A stretch of 64,000 bases of DNA, taken from Pelomonas sp047654785. GTDB lineage: Bacteria; Pseudomonadota; Gammaproteobacteria; Burkholderiales; Burkholderiaceae_C. The DNA is taken from assembly GCF_047654785.1 (NCBI RefSeq), contig NZ_JASGKQ010000002.1, positions 62,001 to 126,000 on the forward strand. The letters are read 5' to 3'. The notes below the pieces were generated by a model. The model was given only the letters and a program-made list of their open reading frames with translations, did not search any database and was not told where the DNA came from. The position numbers and the translations under genes are program-made. Positions 28,799-36,757 of the stretch are shown in pieces. The number at the start of each line of letters is the position of its first letter. The first letter of the stretch is position 1.

Positions 28799-31648
28799 AT
28801 GACCGAGCCGCTCGCCGACCTGACCGCCGACCCATGGCAAGCCCTCGAACCCCTGCTGGATGAAGCCCTGACCCTGCCGCCCGAGGCCCGGGCGCGCTTC
28901 CTCGACGCGCTGCCGCCCGCGCAGCGGCCCTGGCGCGCCACGCTGGAGCGGCTGCTGCAGGCCGAGGCCGACGCGGCCGGGGCGCACTTCATGAGCCGCG
29001 CGGCCAGCCTGCCCGGTGCCACCGGGCCGGGCGGCAGCGCCGGCCCGGCCTGGCAGGCGGGGCAGCGGGTCGGCCCCTGGGTGCTGGTGGAGGCGCTGGG
29101 CCGCGGCGGCATGGCCAGCGTCTGGCGCGCCCGGCCGCACAGCGGCGACTTCCAGCGCGAGGTGGCGCTGAAGCTGCCGCACAGCCCGGCGCCGGGCTGG
29201 CTGGAGCGCCTGCGGCGCGAGCGCGACCTGCTGGCGCGGCTGGCGCACGCCGGCATCGCGCGGCTGTACGACGCCGGCGTGGACGCCCAGGGGCTGCCCT
29301 GGCTGGCGATGGAATGCGTGCCGGGCCGCGACATCCTCGGCTGGTGCGAGGCCCGGCGCTGCGGCGTGCGCGAGCGCGTCGGGCTGCTGCTGCAGGTGGC
29401 CGACGCGCTGCAGTACGCGCACAGCCGCCTCGTGCTGCACCGGGACATCAAGCCCGCCAACGTCATGGTGCAGGACGACGGGCAGGTGAAGCTACTGGAC
29501 TTCGGCATCGCGCGCGGCCTGGCGCCCGGCGACGGCGAGGCCACGCTGACGCAGGGGGGCCAGCGGCCGATGACGCCCGAGTACGCGTCGCCGGAACAGG
29601 TGCGCGGCGAGGAGCCCGGCGTCGCCAGCGACGTGTATGCCTTCGGCGTGCTGGCCTACCGGCTGCTGAGCGGCGCCAGCCCCTATGCGGCGGCCGCGCC
29701 GGCGACGCGCCATGCGCTGGAGCGTGCCGTGCTGGAGGCCGAGCCGCGGGCGCCGTCCGCCGCCGCGGCCGACGCGGCGGTGCGCAAGGCGCTGCGCGGC
29801 GACCTGGACGCCATCGTCGCCAAGGCGCTGGCCAAGGAGCCGGCGCAGCGCTACGCGACGATGGACGCACTGGCCGCCGACCTGCGCCGCCACCTCGCCG
29901 GCGAGGCCGTGCTGGCGCGGCCGCCGTCGTGGCGCTACCGGGCGGGGCGCATCGTCGCGCGGCATCGCTGGGCGGTGGGGGCATCCGCAGTCGCGGTGCT
30001 GGCGCTGGTGGGGACGACGGGGTGGGCGTTGCGGTCGGCGCAGGAGGCGCGAAGCCAGACGACGCGGGCCCAGGCCATGTACCGCTTCGCGCTCGGCCTG
30101 TTCAACCCGGATGACCAGACCAGCCCTGACCTGTCTCACCGGGACCTGCGCCTGAAGGATCTCGTGCAGGCGGGAGCGAAGCGCGTGCTCGTCGAGCTGG
30201 AGGACGCGCCGGCCGAACGCCTGTCGCTGATGACGGACCTGGCGGCACTCGCAAGCGCGTTCAACCTCGATGGCGAGGCGCAGCGCCTGCACGACGAGAT
30301 GGTGGCGTTCGCGGCCCGGGTCCATGGGCGCGACAGCGTGGCCTACGCGGACGCGCTGCTCGAGGAAGTGGACTGGGACTACGAGAACAAGCGCGACGAA
30401 CAGGCCATCGCCCGCTCGGACGAGGCGCTGCGCATCTACCAGCGCCTGGGCGTTGGCGATCCCGCCAAGCTGGCCCGCGCCTATGTGGGCCGCAGCGCCC
30501 GCATCGAGCGCTTTCCGGCTGGCTCGCCCCAGGTGGAGCAGGATCTGCAGGCCTCCGTCGGATACGCGCGCGAAGCGGGCGATCACGATCAGGTGCACGT
30601 GAGTCTGGGCATCCTGGCGCGCTTCCATGCCAACGCGGGCCGGTACGACCTGGCGCTGGCCGACACCGAACGGGCGCTCGCCTCCAATCGCCAGCATTTC
30701 GGGGAGGATTCGGCGCAGGCGATGACGTCGCTGCGCGACCGCGCCGACGTACTGGAAAACCTCGGCCGCTGGACGGAAGCGACGCGCGTGAGAAGCGAGG
30801 CTTTGGCGGGCATGCGCAAGGTCTGGGGCGAAGATCATCAGCAGACGCTGCTGGTCCAGACCAAGCTGGCCAGCCTGCAGCTGGACGCCGTGGACGCCCA
30901 AAAGGCGGCGACGCTGGCCGAGCGGACGCTGGCACGGATGACGGGGCCGGCGTGGCTGGCGCCGGATTCCAAGCTGGCCGACTTCGTCTCGCTCGCGCAG
31001 GACACCAACATCCGCGCCTCGTTGCGGCTGGGCCGCTTTGGCGAAGCGCTGCGCCAATGCCATGCCTGGGGCGAGAGCAGGAGCGTTCAGCCGGGGCGCC
31101 TTGTGCAGCGGCTCACGATGTGCGCCCAGGCGCGCATCGGCCTGGGCGATGCGGCCGGCGCGCGCACCTGGCTGGCCCGGGCGCAGGCGCTGTGGTTGCA
31201 ATATTGGCCCGAGCTGCCCTTGCGCGCCGCGGCCATCCGGCAGGCCGAGGGCGAGGCGGCGCTGGCGCAAGGGCAGCTCGACACGGCCAAGGCCAAGCTC
31301 ACCGAAGCGCTTGCCGCGCTGCCCGAGGCCTCCCGCTTCCAGGCCGCCGTGCTGTGGCTGGACCTGTCGCTGCTTGCGCGGCGGGACGCGAAGGTGGCCG
31401 AGCTGCCGGGGCTGGAGCCGCTGCTGCAGGCGCTGGAGCAATCGCCCGAACGGGCGGCGCTCGCCTATGAGGAAGCCTTGCTGCAGCAAGCCCTCGGCCG
31501 CATGCGGCTGGCGCGAGGCGATGCCGCGGGTGCCGTGGCGCCCTTGGCTCGCGCCGCGCAGCTGCACGGGCAGCGTGGCGAGGTGGAAGGGAGCTATTGG
31601 CTGGCCCGCTGCCGGGAGGCGCAGCAGCTGGCGGCCGGCAAGCGCTGA
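28799..31648 (+). CDS. Membrane Ser/Thr protein kinase with C-terminal TPR-like domain
   Basis: A 949-residue Hanks-type kinase. The cytoplasmic N-terminus has a leader of about 80 residues, then the glycine loop GRGGMASVW, the VAxK-like lysine in EVALKLP, the catalytic loop VLHRDIKPANVM and LLDFGIARG, followed by TPEYASPEQ. One membrane helix lies near residues 390-410 (GASAVAVLALVGTTGWAL). The remaining 530 residues are helical repeats of TPR type on the periplasmic side, suited to sensing protein ligands. It is in an operon with the ECF sigma factor. Confidence 0.9.
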   Translation: MTEPLADLTADPWQALEPLLDEALTLPPEARARFLDALPPAQRPWRATLERLLQAEADAAGAHFMSRAASLPGATGPGGSAGPAWQAGQRVGPWVLVEALGRGGMASVWRARPHSGDFQREVALKLPHSPAPGWLERLRRERDLLARLAHAGIARLYDAGVDAQGLPWLAMECVPGRDILGWCEARRCGVRERVGLLLQVADALQYAHSRLVLHRDIKPANVMVQDDGQVKLLDFGIARGLAPGDGEATLTQGGQRPMTPEYASPEQVRGEEPGVASDVYAFGVLAYRLLSGASPYAAAAPATRHALERAVLEAEPRAPSAAAADAAVRKALRGDLDAIVAKALAKEPAQRYATMDALAADLRRHLAGEAVLARPPSWRYRAGRIVARHRWAVGASAVAVLALVGTTGWALRSAQEARSQTTRAQAMYRFALGLFNPDDQTSPDLSHRDLRLKDLVQAGAKRVLVELEDAPAERLSLMTDLAALASAFNLDGEAQRLHDEMVAFAARVHGRDSVAYADALLEEVDWDYENKRDEQAIARSDEALRIYQRLGVGDPAKLARAYVGRSARIERFPAGSPQVEQDLQASVGYAREAGDHDQVHVSLGILARFHANAGRYDLALADTERALASNRQHFGEDSAQAMTSLRDRADVLENLGRWTEATRVRSEALAGMRKVWGEDHQQTLLVQTKLASLQLDAVDAQKAATLAERTLARMTGPAWLAPDSKLADFVSLAQDTNIRASLRLGRFGEALRQCHAWGESRSVQPGRLVQRLTMCAQARIGLGDAAGARTWLARAQALWLQYWPELPLRAAAIRQAEGEAALAQGQLDTAKAKLTEALAALPEASRFQAAVLWLDLSLLARRDAKVAELPGLEPLLQALEQSPERAALAYEEALLQQALGRMRLARGDAAGAVAPLARAAQLHGQRGEVEGSYWLARCREAQQLAAGKR

Positions 31649-31721
31649 CGGGCGGCCGCCCACCCATCGGCGGACGCTGCGCAGCGCCATGGCGCTTCGC
31701 GGCGCCGGTTCTCGTCAATGC

Positions 31722-31750
31722 AGGCAAGGCGCCATGCCGGCGCCTTGCCT
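31722..31750. promoter_or_regulatory. 12-bp perfect inverted repeat before a lipoprotein gene
   Basis: AGGCAAGGCGCC and its perfect complement flank a 5-nt loop. The end of the hairpin is 23 bp upstream of the ATG of the lipoprotein gene and about 75 bp after the kinase stop. No T-run follows, so it is not a standard terminator; it may act as a transcript-stability or translation-control element, or be a weak terminator. Confidence 0.5.
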
Positions 31751-31773
31751 TGCAACGGATTGGAGAACCAACG

Positions 31774-32697
31774 ATGAAGAACACAACGGGGGCCCTGGCC
31801 CTGAGCCTGCTGATGGCGGCCGCGCTGAGCGCCTGCGGTGGTGGTGGCGGCGGCGATGAGGCCAGCAGCGGCGGCACCGGCAATACCGGCGGCAGCGCCG
31901 GCGGCACCGGCGGCACGACCTTCCCCTACGCCCGCTACGACATCTACACGCTGTACGGCACCGCCACCGCGGCCGGCACCGGCGCGGTGACGGCCGTGTC
32001 GGCCACCAAGGGGGCGGTGGTCATCGGCTCGTTCGGCTTCCGCGACGCGCTGGCCGGCGGCGAAACCGGCATCACGCTGGGCAGCGACAGCGTTTCCTTG
32101 AGCAGCACCATCATGAAGGCGGGCGACCTGAGCTGGCTGGCGCCGGGCGCCGACGGGCAACTGATCCAGCAATGCTCGGTCGTGCGCTGGGACGCCAACG
32201 GCGCGAGCATCGCCGGCTACGCCAAGAGCATGCAGGTCATGGTGGCGGGCACGGCCACAGCGCTGGCCAGGATCACCGACATCCCCGCCGGCACGCGCCT
32301 CTATGTCGCCGAGGACTGCCGGTTCACCGGCTCCGCGACCGGCGCGACCGGCGACATCGCCGCCGTGACGCCCGCGGCCAACAACCACGTGGTCGTGAAC
32401 GCCGACGGCTCGCTGACGGTGGCGCCGGTCGGCGCGGCGAGTTTTGCGGTGGCCGCCGCCGACGTCGGCGCCGCGCTCGCCGCCGGCGGCACGGGCCTCG
32501 ACATGGCCCGCAACGCGGCCACCGGCGACACCGTGCCCAGCACCGCCGGCACCGGCCACTACGCGATGCACGCCTACAGCATCCCCCGCAAGGGCGGCAC
32601 ACCGCGCTACGCGATCGTCGTGCAGGCCACGCCGCCGGGCGGCACCACCGTGTCGGGGCGCGAGCAAGGCATCGTGCAGATGTGGGTGAGCCCGTGA
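31774..32697 (+). CDS. Lipoprotein of unknown function, Gly/Ala-rich
   Basis: A 307-residue predicted lipoprotein. The signal ends in lipobox LSAC followed by six glycines and a Gly/Thr/Ser-rich linker. The body (about residues 50-307) is rich in beta-forming residues (DIYTLYGTATAAGTGAVTAV, RYAIVVQATPPGGTT) and holds two isolated cysteines. I do not recognise a family. A good ribosome site (TTGGAG) precedes the ATG. It lies after the sigma/kinase pair and could be a target or part of the same signalling unit; only proximity supports this. Confidence 0.7.
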   Translation: MKNTTGALALSLLMAAALSACGGGGGGDEASSGGTGNTGGSAGGTGGTTFPYARYDIYTLYGTATAAGTGAVTAVSATKGAVVIGSFGFRDALAGGETGITLGSDSVSLSSTIMKAGDLSWLAPGADGQLIQQCSVVRWDANGASIAGYAKSMQVMVAGTATALARITDIPAGTRLYVAEDCRFTGSATGATGDIAAVTPAANNHVVVNADGSLTVAPVGAASFAVAAADVGAALAAGGTGLDMARNAATGDTVPSTAGTGHYAMHAYSIPRKGGTPRYAIVVQATPPGGTTVSGREQGIVQMWVSP

Positions 32698-32711
32698 GCG
32701 CGCGAAAGCCC

Positions 32712-33623
32712 ATGCATCACCGTGTTTGCCAGCCCGTGCTGGCCGTTGCGCTGGCGCTGCCGCTGCTCGCCGCCTGCGGCAAGAAGGACGAGGCGGGCAC
32801 GCCGGCCACGCCTGCGGCAGCCGCCACCAGCGCCGACCCGCAGCTGCCGCGCTTCAAGCAGACCGAGAAGTTCGGCTCCGTCAGCGCCGTCGTCCTGGAC
32901 GGCACGGCGCCGCTGCCGGAGCGCTTCGCCAGCTACCAGCGCCAGGAGGCGACCGAGTGGACCAAGGGTGAATACCAACAGCAGCCCGACAGCGCCTTCC
33001 TCGCCTACCTGGCGCACTGGAAGACCCAGGCCGCCTCGGTGCCGAAACCGGATTGGGGTTTGATCGCGAAGATCGTCCACCCCGAGAGCGCCGACGAGGC
33101 CAACGAGTTCAAGAAGCAGGCGTGGGCCGACAAGACCCGCCAGGAACTGCCGGCCGACCCGGCTTCGCTGCAGATGGTGATGGCCTACCAGGCCGAGTAC
33201 ATCTTTCTGGCGGGGCCCGATGTCGCGACCGGCGAGTATTACCTGAGCGTGAAGCCCGGGGCGCGGCGCCTGGGCGTCAGCTACAGCGACGGCAAGCACC
33301 GCAGCAGCCTGAACTACGACCCCGCGTTCGACGCACTCTGCGCCAGTTGCCAGACGCTGCAGTTCACGGTCAAGGTGCCCGTGGAACGCGCGAGAGAGAT
33401 CGAGGCGCTGCGTGAAAAGGGCAAGGACATGCTGCGAATCTACGGGCGCGTCACCGGCGTCTCCAATGCACCGATGCCCATCGTCAACCGCCAAGGCGCC
33501 AACGCCGACCTGGCGGTGTCCATCGAGGCGATCGAGATGGGCTCGCGCCAGGACGGCGGGTACAAGCGCTACTTCGTCATCGGCCCCGAGCAGCTCGCGC
33601 GCTGGCAGGCCAGCAACCGCTGA
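32712..33623 (+). CDS. Lipoprotein of unknown function
   Basis: A 303-residue predicted lipoprotein with lipobox LLAAC and a lysine-rich mature start (CGKKDEAG). The mature protein has a mixed alpha/beta look with segments such as AYQAEYIFLAGPDVATGEYY and a CxxC pair (LCASCQTLQF) that might bind a metal or form a disulfide. A DUF4852-like family is possible; I am not sure. An alternative GTG start at 32694 overlaps the previous stop; the ATG gives the cleaner signal peptide. It is probably in an operon with the lipoprotein gene upstream. Confidence 0.68.
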   Translation: MHHRVCQPVLAVALALPLLAACGKKDEAGTPATPAAAATSADPQLPRFKQTEKFGSVSAVVLDGTAPLPERFASYQRQEATEWTKGEYQQQPDSAFLAYLAHWKTQAASVPKPDWGLIAKIVHPESADEANEFKKQAWADKTRQELPADPASLQMVMAYQAEYIFLAGPDVATGEYYLSVKPGARRLGVSYSDGKHRSSLNYDPAFDALCASCQTLQFTVKVPVERAREIEALREKGKDMLRIYGRVTGVSNAPMPIVNRQGANADLAVSIEAIEMGSRQDGGYKRYFVIGPEQLARWQASNR

Positions 33624-33778
33624 GGGCCCGCAGAACGCAACAGGCCGCATCACCGTGAAGGGATGCGGCCCGCTGGCATCTGGCGCGGGGGAGGCCCGGT
33701 GCGACCGCGCTCGTGCGCTTCGCCCGGGCCGTTGTGTTCTCTGCCCCGCGAAGCCATTGAACCGCGAAGCGCAGGCGT

Positions 33779-33804
33779 AAAAAAGCCCCCGGGCTGCGGG
33801 GGCT
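33779..33804 (-). terminator. Rho-independent terminator of yidC
   Basis: On the minus strand AGCCCCC and GGGGGCT form a stem with a 7-nt loop, followed by six T residues. It begins 18 bp after the yidC stop and closes the rpmH-rnpA-yidD-yidC transcript. Confidence 0.88.
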
Positions 33805-33821
33805 CGTCCGGCGGGCGTGAC

Positions 33822-35531
33822 TCAGTTCACGCCGAGCTGCTTGTTGATCATCCACTGCTGCGCGATCGACAGGATGTTGTTCGTCAGCCAGTACAGCACC
33901 AGGCCGGCCGGGAAGACGAAGAACATGATGCCGAAGGCAATGGGCATGATCCACATCATCTTCTGCTGCATCGGGTCCGCCGCCGGCGGGTTGAGCCAGA
34001 CCTGGAACAGGCTGGACAGCATCATCAGCAGCGGCAGGATGAAGTAGGGGTCGCGCACCGACAGGTCGGTGATCCACAGGATCCACGGCGCCTGGCGCAT
34101 CTCGACGGTGGACAGCAGCACCCAGTACAGCGCCATGAAGATGGGCATCTGCGCAAAGATGGGCAGGCAGCCGCCGATGGGGTTGACCTTTTCCTCGCGG
34201 TAGATCTTCATCATCTGCTGCTGCATCTCCTGCGGCTTGTCCTTGTAGCGCTCCTTCAGCTCGTTGATGCGCGGCGCCAGCGCCTTCATCTTGGCCATGG
34301 ACTTGTAGGCGCTGGCGTTCAGCCCGTACAGCGCGGCCTTCAGCAGCACGACCAGGGCGACGATGGTCCAGCCCCAGTTGCCGATGACGCCGTGGATCTT
34401 GTCCAGCAGCCAGAACAGCGGCTCGGCAATGATGGTGAAGATGCCGTAGTCCTTCACGCGCACCAGCCCCGGGGCGAGCTTGGCGAGCTTGTTCTCCTCC
34501 TGCGGGCCGGCGAACAGCAGGGCGGTCTGCGTCGTGCTGGCGCCGGGCGCCAGCGTGGGCAGCGTGAAGACCATGCCGGTGGCGTAGGTGTCGCCGCGCA
34601 CGCCGGCCTGGCCGGGCAGCTTGCGCACGAAGAATTCGCGGTTGCCCGGCTCGTTGACCAGCCAGGCGCTGGCGAAGTAGTGCTGGACCATGGAGACCCA
34701 GCCGTCATCGGCCTGCTTCTCGATGTCGACCTTGCCCTTGTCGATGTCCTCGAACTTGAGCGTCTTGAACTTGGCCTTGTCGTTGTAGACGGCCGGGCCG
34801 GTGAAGCTGGGCGTGAACGCCGCGCCGCCGGTGACGGTGCTGCCGTCGCGCACCAGTTGCAGGTAGACCTGCGGCGTGACCGGCGCAGCGCCCGCGTTGA
34901 TGACCTCGTGCGTCACGCCCACCGTGTAGGCGCCGCGCTTGAACGTGAAGGTCTTGACCAGCTTGACGCCGCCGACTTCGGCCGACTCCAGCCGCAGCTT
35001 GACCTCGTCCTGCCCGGCCTGGAGCTCGCGCTCGCCGGGCAGCACCGTCATCGGCGTGTTGTGCGTGGGCAGCGGGCCCTGGGCGCCGACCAGGCCGGTC
35101 TGCGCGCGGTACTGCTGGGCGGCGTTGAACAGCACGACGGGCTCGGGCGTGAACGGGGCCGGCTGCTTCAGGCGCACCATCTGCAGCAACTGGTCGGTGA
35201 CCGACGGGTCGGGCGAGGTCAGGTACTTGGGCAGCTCGGCGCGGACGATGTCGCCGCCCAGCGTGTCGACGGTGACCGTCAGCACGTCGGTGCGGACGGT
35301 CACCTTCTCGGACGGGGCGGCTGCGGGCGCGATGGCCGGCGCCTGGCCCGCCGCCACGGTGGCCGCAGGCACGCCGCCGGAGGCGGCACCGTTCGGCGCC
35401 GTGGCCACCGCCTTGGGCGCCGAGGGGCTGAACATCGAGGAATGTCCGTTGTGCTTTTGCCAGCCGTCCCACAGCAGGACGAGGGACATGGTGAACACCA
35501 CCCACAGCACGGTGCGGCGAATATCAGTCAT
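33822..35531 (-). CDS. yidC: Membrane protein insertase YidC
   Basis: A 569-residue YidC (Oxa1/Alb3 family), which inserts and folds inner-membrane proteins with or without Sec. It starts with the N-terminal anchor (RRTVLWVVFTMSLVLLWDGW), followed by the large periplasmic domain of Gram-negative YidC (about residues 60-345). The conserved C-terminal five-helix core contains the positively charged hydrophilic-groove region (KAALYGLNASAYKSMAKMKA) and QMPIFMALYWVL. The ATG at 35531 overlaps the end of yidD by eight bases. Last gene of the rpmH-rnpA-yidD-yidC group. Confidence 0.96.
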   Translation of the reverse strand: MTDIRRTVLWVVFTMSLVLLWDGWQKHNGHSSMFSPSAPKAVATAPNGAASGGVPAATVAAGQAPAIAPAAAPSEKVTVRTDVLTVTVDTLGGDIVRAELPKYLTSPDPSVTDQLLQMVRLKQPAPFTPEPVVLFNAAQQYRAQTGLVGAQGPLPTHNTPMTVLPGERELQAGQDEVKLRLESAEVGGVKLVKTFTFKRGAYTVGVTHEVINAGAAPVTPQVYLQLVRDGSTVTGGAAFTPSFTGPAVYNDKAKFKTLKFEDIDKGKVDIEKQADDGWVSMVQHYFASAWLVNEPGNREFFVRKLPGQAGVRGDTYATGMVFTLPTLAPGASTTQTALLFAGPQEENKLAKLAPGLVRVKDYGIFTIIAEPLFWLLDKIHGVIGNWGWTIVALVVLLKAALYGLNASAYKSMAKMKALAPRINELKERYKDKPQEMQQQMMKIYREEKVNPIGGCLPIFAQMPIFMALYWVLLSTVEMRQAPWILWITDLSVRDPYFILPLLMMLSSLFQVWLNPPAADPMQQKMMWIMPIAFGIMFFVFPAGLVLYWLTNNILSIAQQWMINKQLGVN

Positions 35532-35841
35532 GGGAAGACTCGGGCGAGGAAGACGGCGCGCCACGGCGCGCGGGGGAGGAAGGGACGAGGCGGGAGAACA
35601 GCCGCGGCGGATTGTCGGGCACCGGGTCGTGCCCGCCGTCGCACCAGGGCTGGCAGCGCAGCAGCCGGGCCGCCGTCAGGTAGCTGCCGGCCAGCGCGCC
35701 GTGCCGCGCCAGCGCGGCCAGCGAATAGCGCGAGCAGGTCGGCTCGAAGCGGCAGGCGTTGCCCAGCCAGGGGCTGAGCAGCAGCCGGTAGCCGCGCACG
35801 GCGGCCATCAGCACGCGGGCTGGCGGGCTCGGCGCGTTCAT
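35524..35841 (-). CDS. yidD: Membrane protein insertion efficiency factor YidD
   Basis: A 105-residue small amphipathic membrane-associated protein that aids YidC-dependent insertion. The family motif is clear: RGYRLLLSPWLGNACRFEPT, CSRYSLAALARHGAL and RCQPWCDGGHDPVP. Its start codon overlaps the rnpA stop (ATGA) and its stop lies inside the yidC start region, so the three genes are translationally linked. Confidence 0.95.
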   Translation of the reverse strand: MNAPSPPARVLMAAVRGYRLLLSPWLGNACRFEPTCSRYSLAALARHGALAGSYLTAARLLRCQPWCDGGHDPVPDNPPRLFSRLVPSSPARRGAPSSSPESSHD

Positions 35842-36311
35842 GCGGCGCCCCGGGGCGGCATCGCGCGGCCCAGCAGCTGCGCGAGCTCCGCCCGCACGGC
35901 CCGGCGCAGCGCGTCGGACGCGGCGCTGGGGAACTGCTGGCGGTCGAACGGCGCGCGCAATCGCACCACCCACAGGCCCGGCGGCATGCCCGGGCGCTCG
36001 GCGAAGGCGGCGCGGATCTGGCGCTTCAGCAGCTGGCGCGTCACGGAGCGCTTGGCGTGCCGCTTGGGCACGACCATACCCACCCAGCAGCCTTGCGGCG
36101 CGGCGGGCGGGTCATGGTCCACAACGCTGTGGGCAGGCTGTGCGTCGCCTGTTGATAACTGGGCCTGGGCGGTGCGCGACCTGGCGGCATGCCAGGCGCT
36201 GGGCGCCGGCTCGGCCGCGAGGTGGTGCAGCGCGAAATGCGCGCTGCGCGCCCGGCTCTGGCGGCCGAGCACGCGCTCGAAATCCACCGGGCGTTGCAGC
36301 TTGCCGATCAT
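35838..36311 (-). CDS. rnpA: Ribonuclease P protein component
   Basis: A 157-residue protein subunit of RNase P, which with the RNA subunit processes tRNA 5' ends. Homology starts at LQRPVDFERVLG, with the RNA-binding motif KRHAKRSVTRQLLKRQIRAAF in the middle. It is longer than the usual 115-130 residues because of a lineage-specific insert of about 35 residues (near 45-80) between the first and second parts. It follows rpmH, in the standard order. Confidence 0.93.
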   Translation of the reverse strand: MIGKLQRPVDFERVLGRQSRARSAHFALHHLAAEPAPSAWHAARSRTAQAQLSTGDAQPAHSVVDHDPPAAPQGCWVGMVVPKRHAKRSVTRQLLKRQIRAAFAERPGMPPGLWVVRLRAPFDRQQFPSAASDALRRAVRAELAQLLGRAMPPRGAA

Positions 36312-36369
36312 CGGGCGCCGGACAGGCTGGCGACGCGCTCGGGCGCCGTCGCTCGGATCGCGGCGTGGC

Positions 36370-36504
36370 TTAGACGGCCAGGCGCTTGCGGCCCTTGGCG
36401 CGGCGCGCGGCGATGACGGCGCGGCCGCCGCGCGTCTTCATGCGCACGAGGAAACCGTGGGTGCGGGCGCGGCGGGTCTTGGAGGCTTGGTAGGTACGCT
36501 TCAT
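36370..36504 (-). CDS. rpmH: 50S ribosomal protein L34
   Basis: A 44-residue basic ribosomal protein with the universal sequence start MKRTYQ and the motif RTHGFLVRMKTRGGRAVIAARRAKGRKRL. An AGAGG ribosome site precedes the ATG. First gene of the minus-strand group that runs to yidC, and divergent from dnaA. Confidence 0.98.
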   Translation of the reverse strand: MKRTYQASKTRRARTHGFLVRMKTRGGRAVIAARRAKGRKRLAV

Positions 36505-36688
36505 GGGGAACCTCTTTTGAGGGTGTTTGTGCGGAGCCGGCCACAGCGGTTGGCGCCCGGCAAAAAAGCGCACAGCGAACCAGCCGCTTGTGCGCGAAAA
36601 CCCGGCATTACAGCAGATGCGGCCACCCCGGTCAATCAGTGGCCGGCCCCGGGGCGGGTTTGCCAGGGATGGGCGGCCGTCGGGTTTC

Positions 36689-36697
36689 TGTGGATAA
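36689..36697 (-). promoter_or_regulatory. DnaA box, perfect consensus
   Basis: TGTGGATAA on the plus strand is the exact complement of the consensus DnaA box TTATCCACA. It lies 61 bp upstream of the dnaA start codon. Confidence 0.85.
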
Positions 36698-36748
36698 CCC
36701 GGCCTGCGGCGGGCCCGGACCCGTACAATCCGGCCGCTCGAAAAGAAG

Positions 36749-36757
36749 TTTTCCACA
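36749..36757 (+). promoter_or_regulatory. Relaxed DnaA box abutting the dnaA start codon
   Basis: TTTTCCACA fits the relaxed consensus TTWTNCACA and ends at the base before the dnaA ATG. It lies downstream of the likely -10 element, so DnaA bound here could repress its own gene. Confidence 0.6.

Larger units (their letters stand above)
36505..36757. promoter_or_regulatory. rpmH-dnaA spacer, probable origin region
   Basis: This 253-bp spacer divides the divergent rpmH and dnaA genes, the classical origin position in many bacteria. It holds a perfect DnaA box (36689-36697), a relaxed box touching the dnaA start (36749-36757), and TACAAT near 36724 as a likely -10 element for dnaA. I see only these two good boxes and no strongly AT-rich unwinding element, so the full origin could extend elsewhere, for example toward dnaN. 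Confidence 0.6.
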
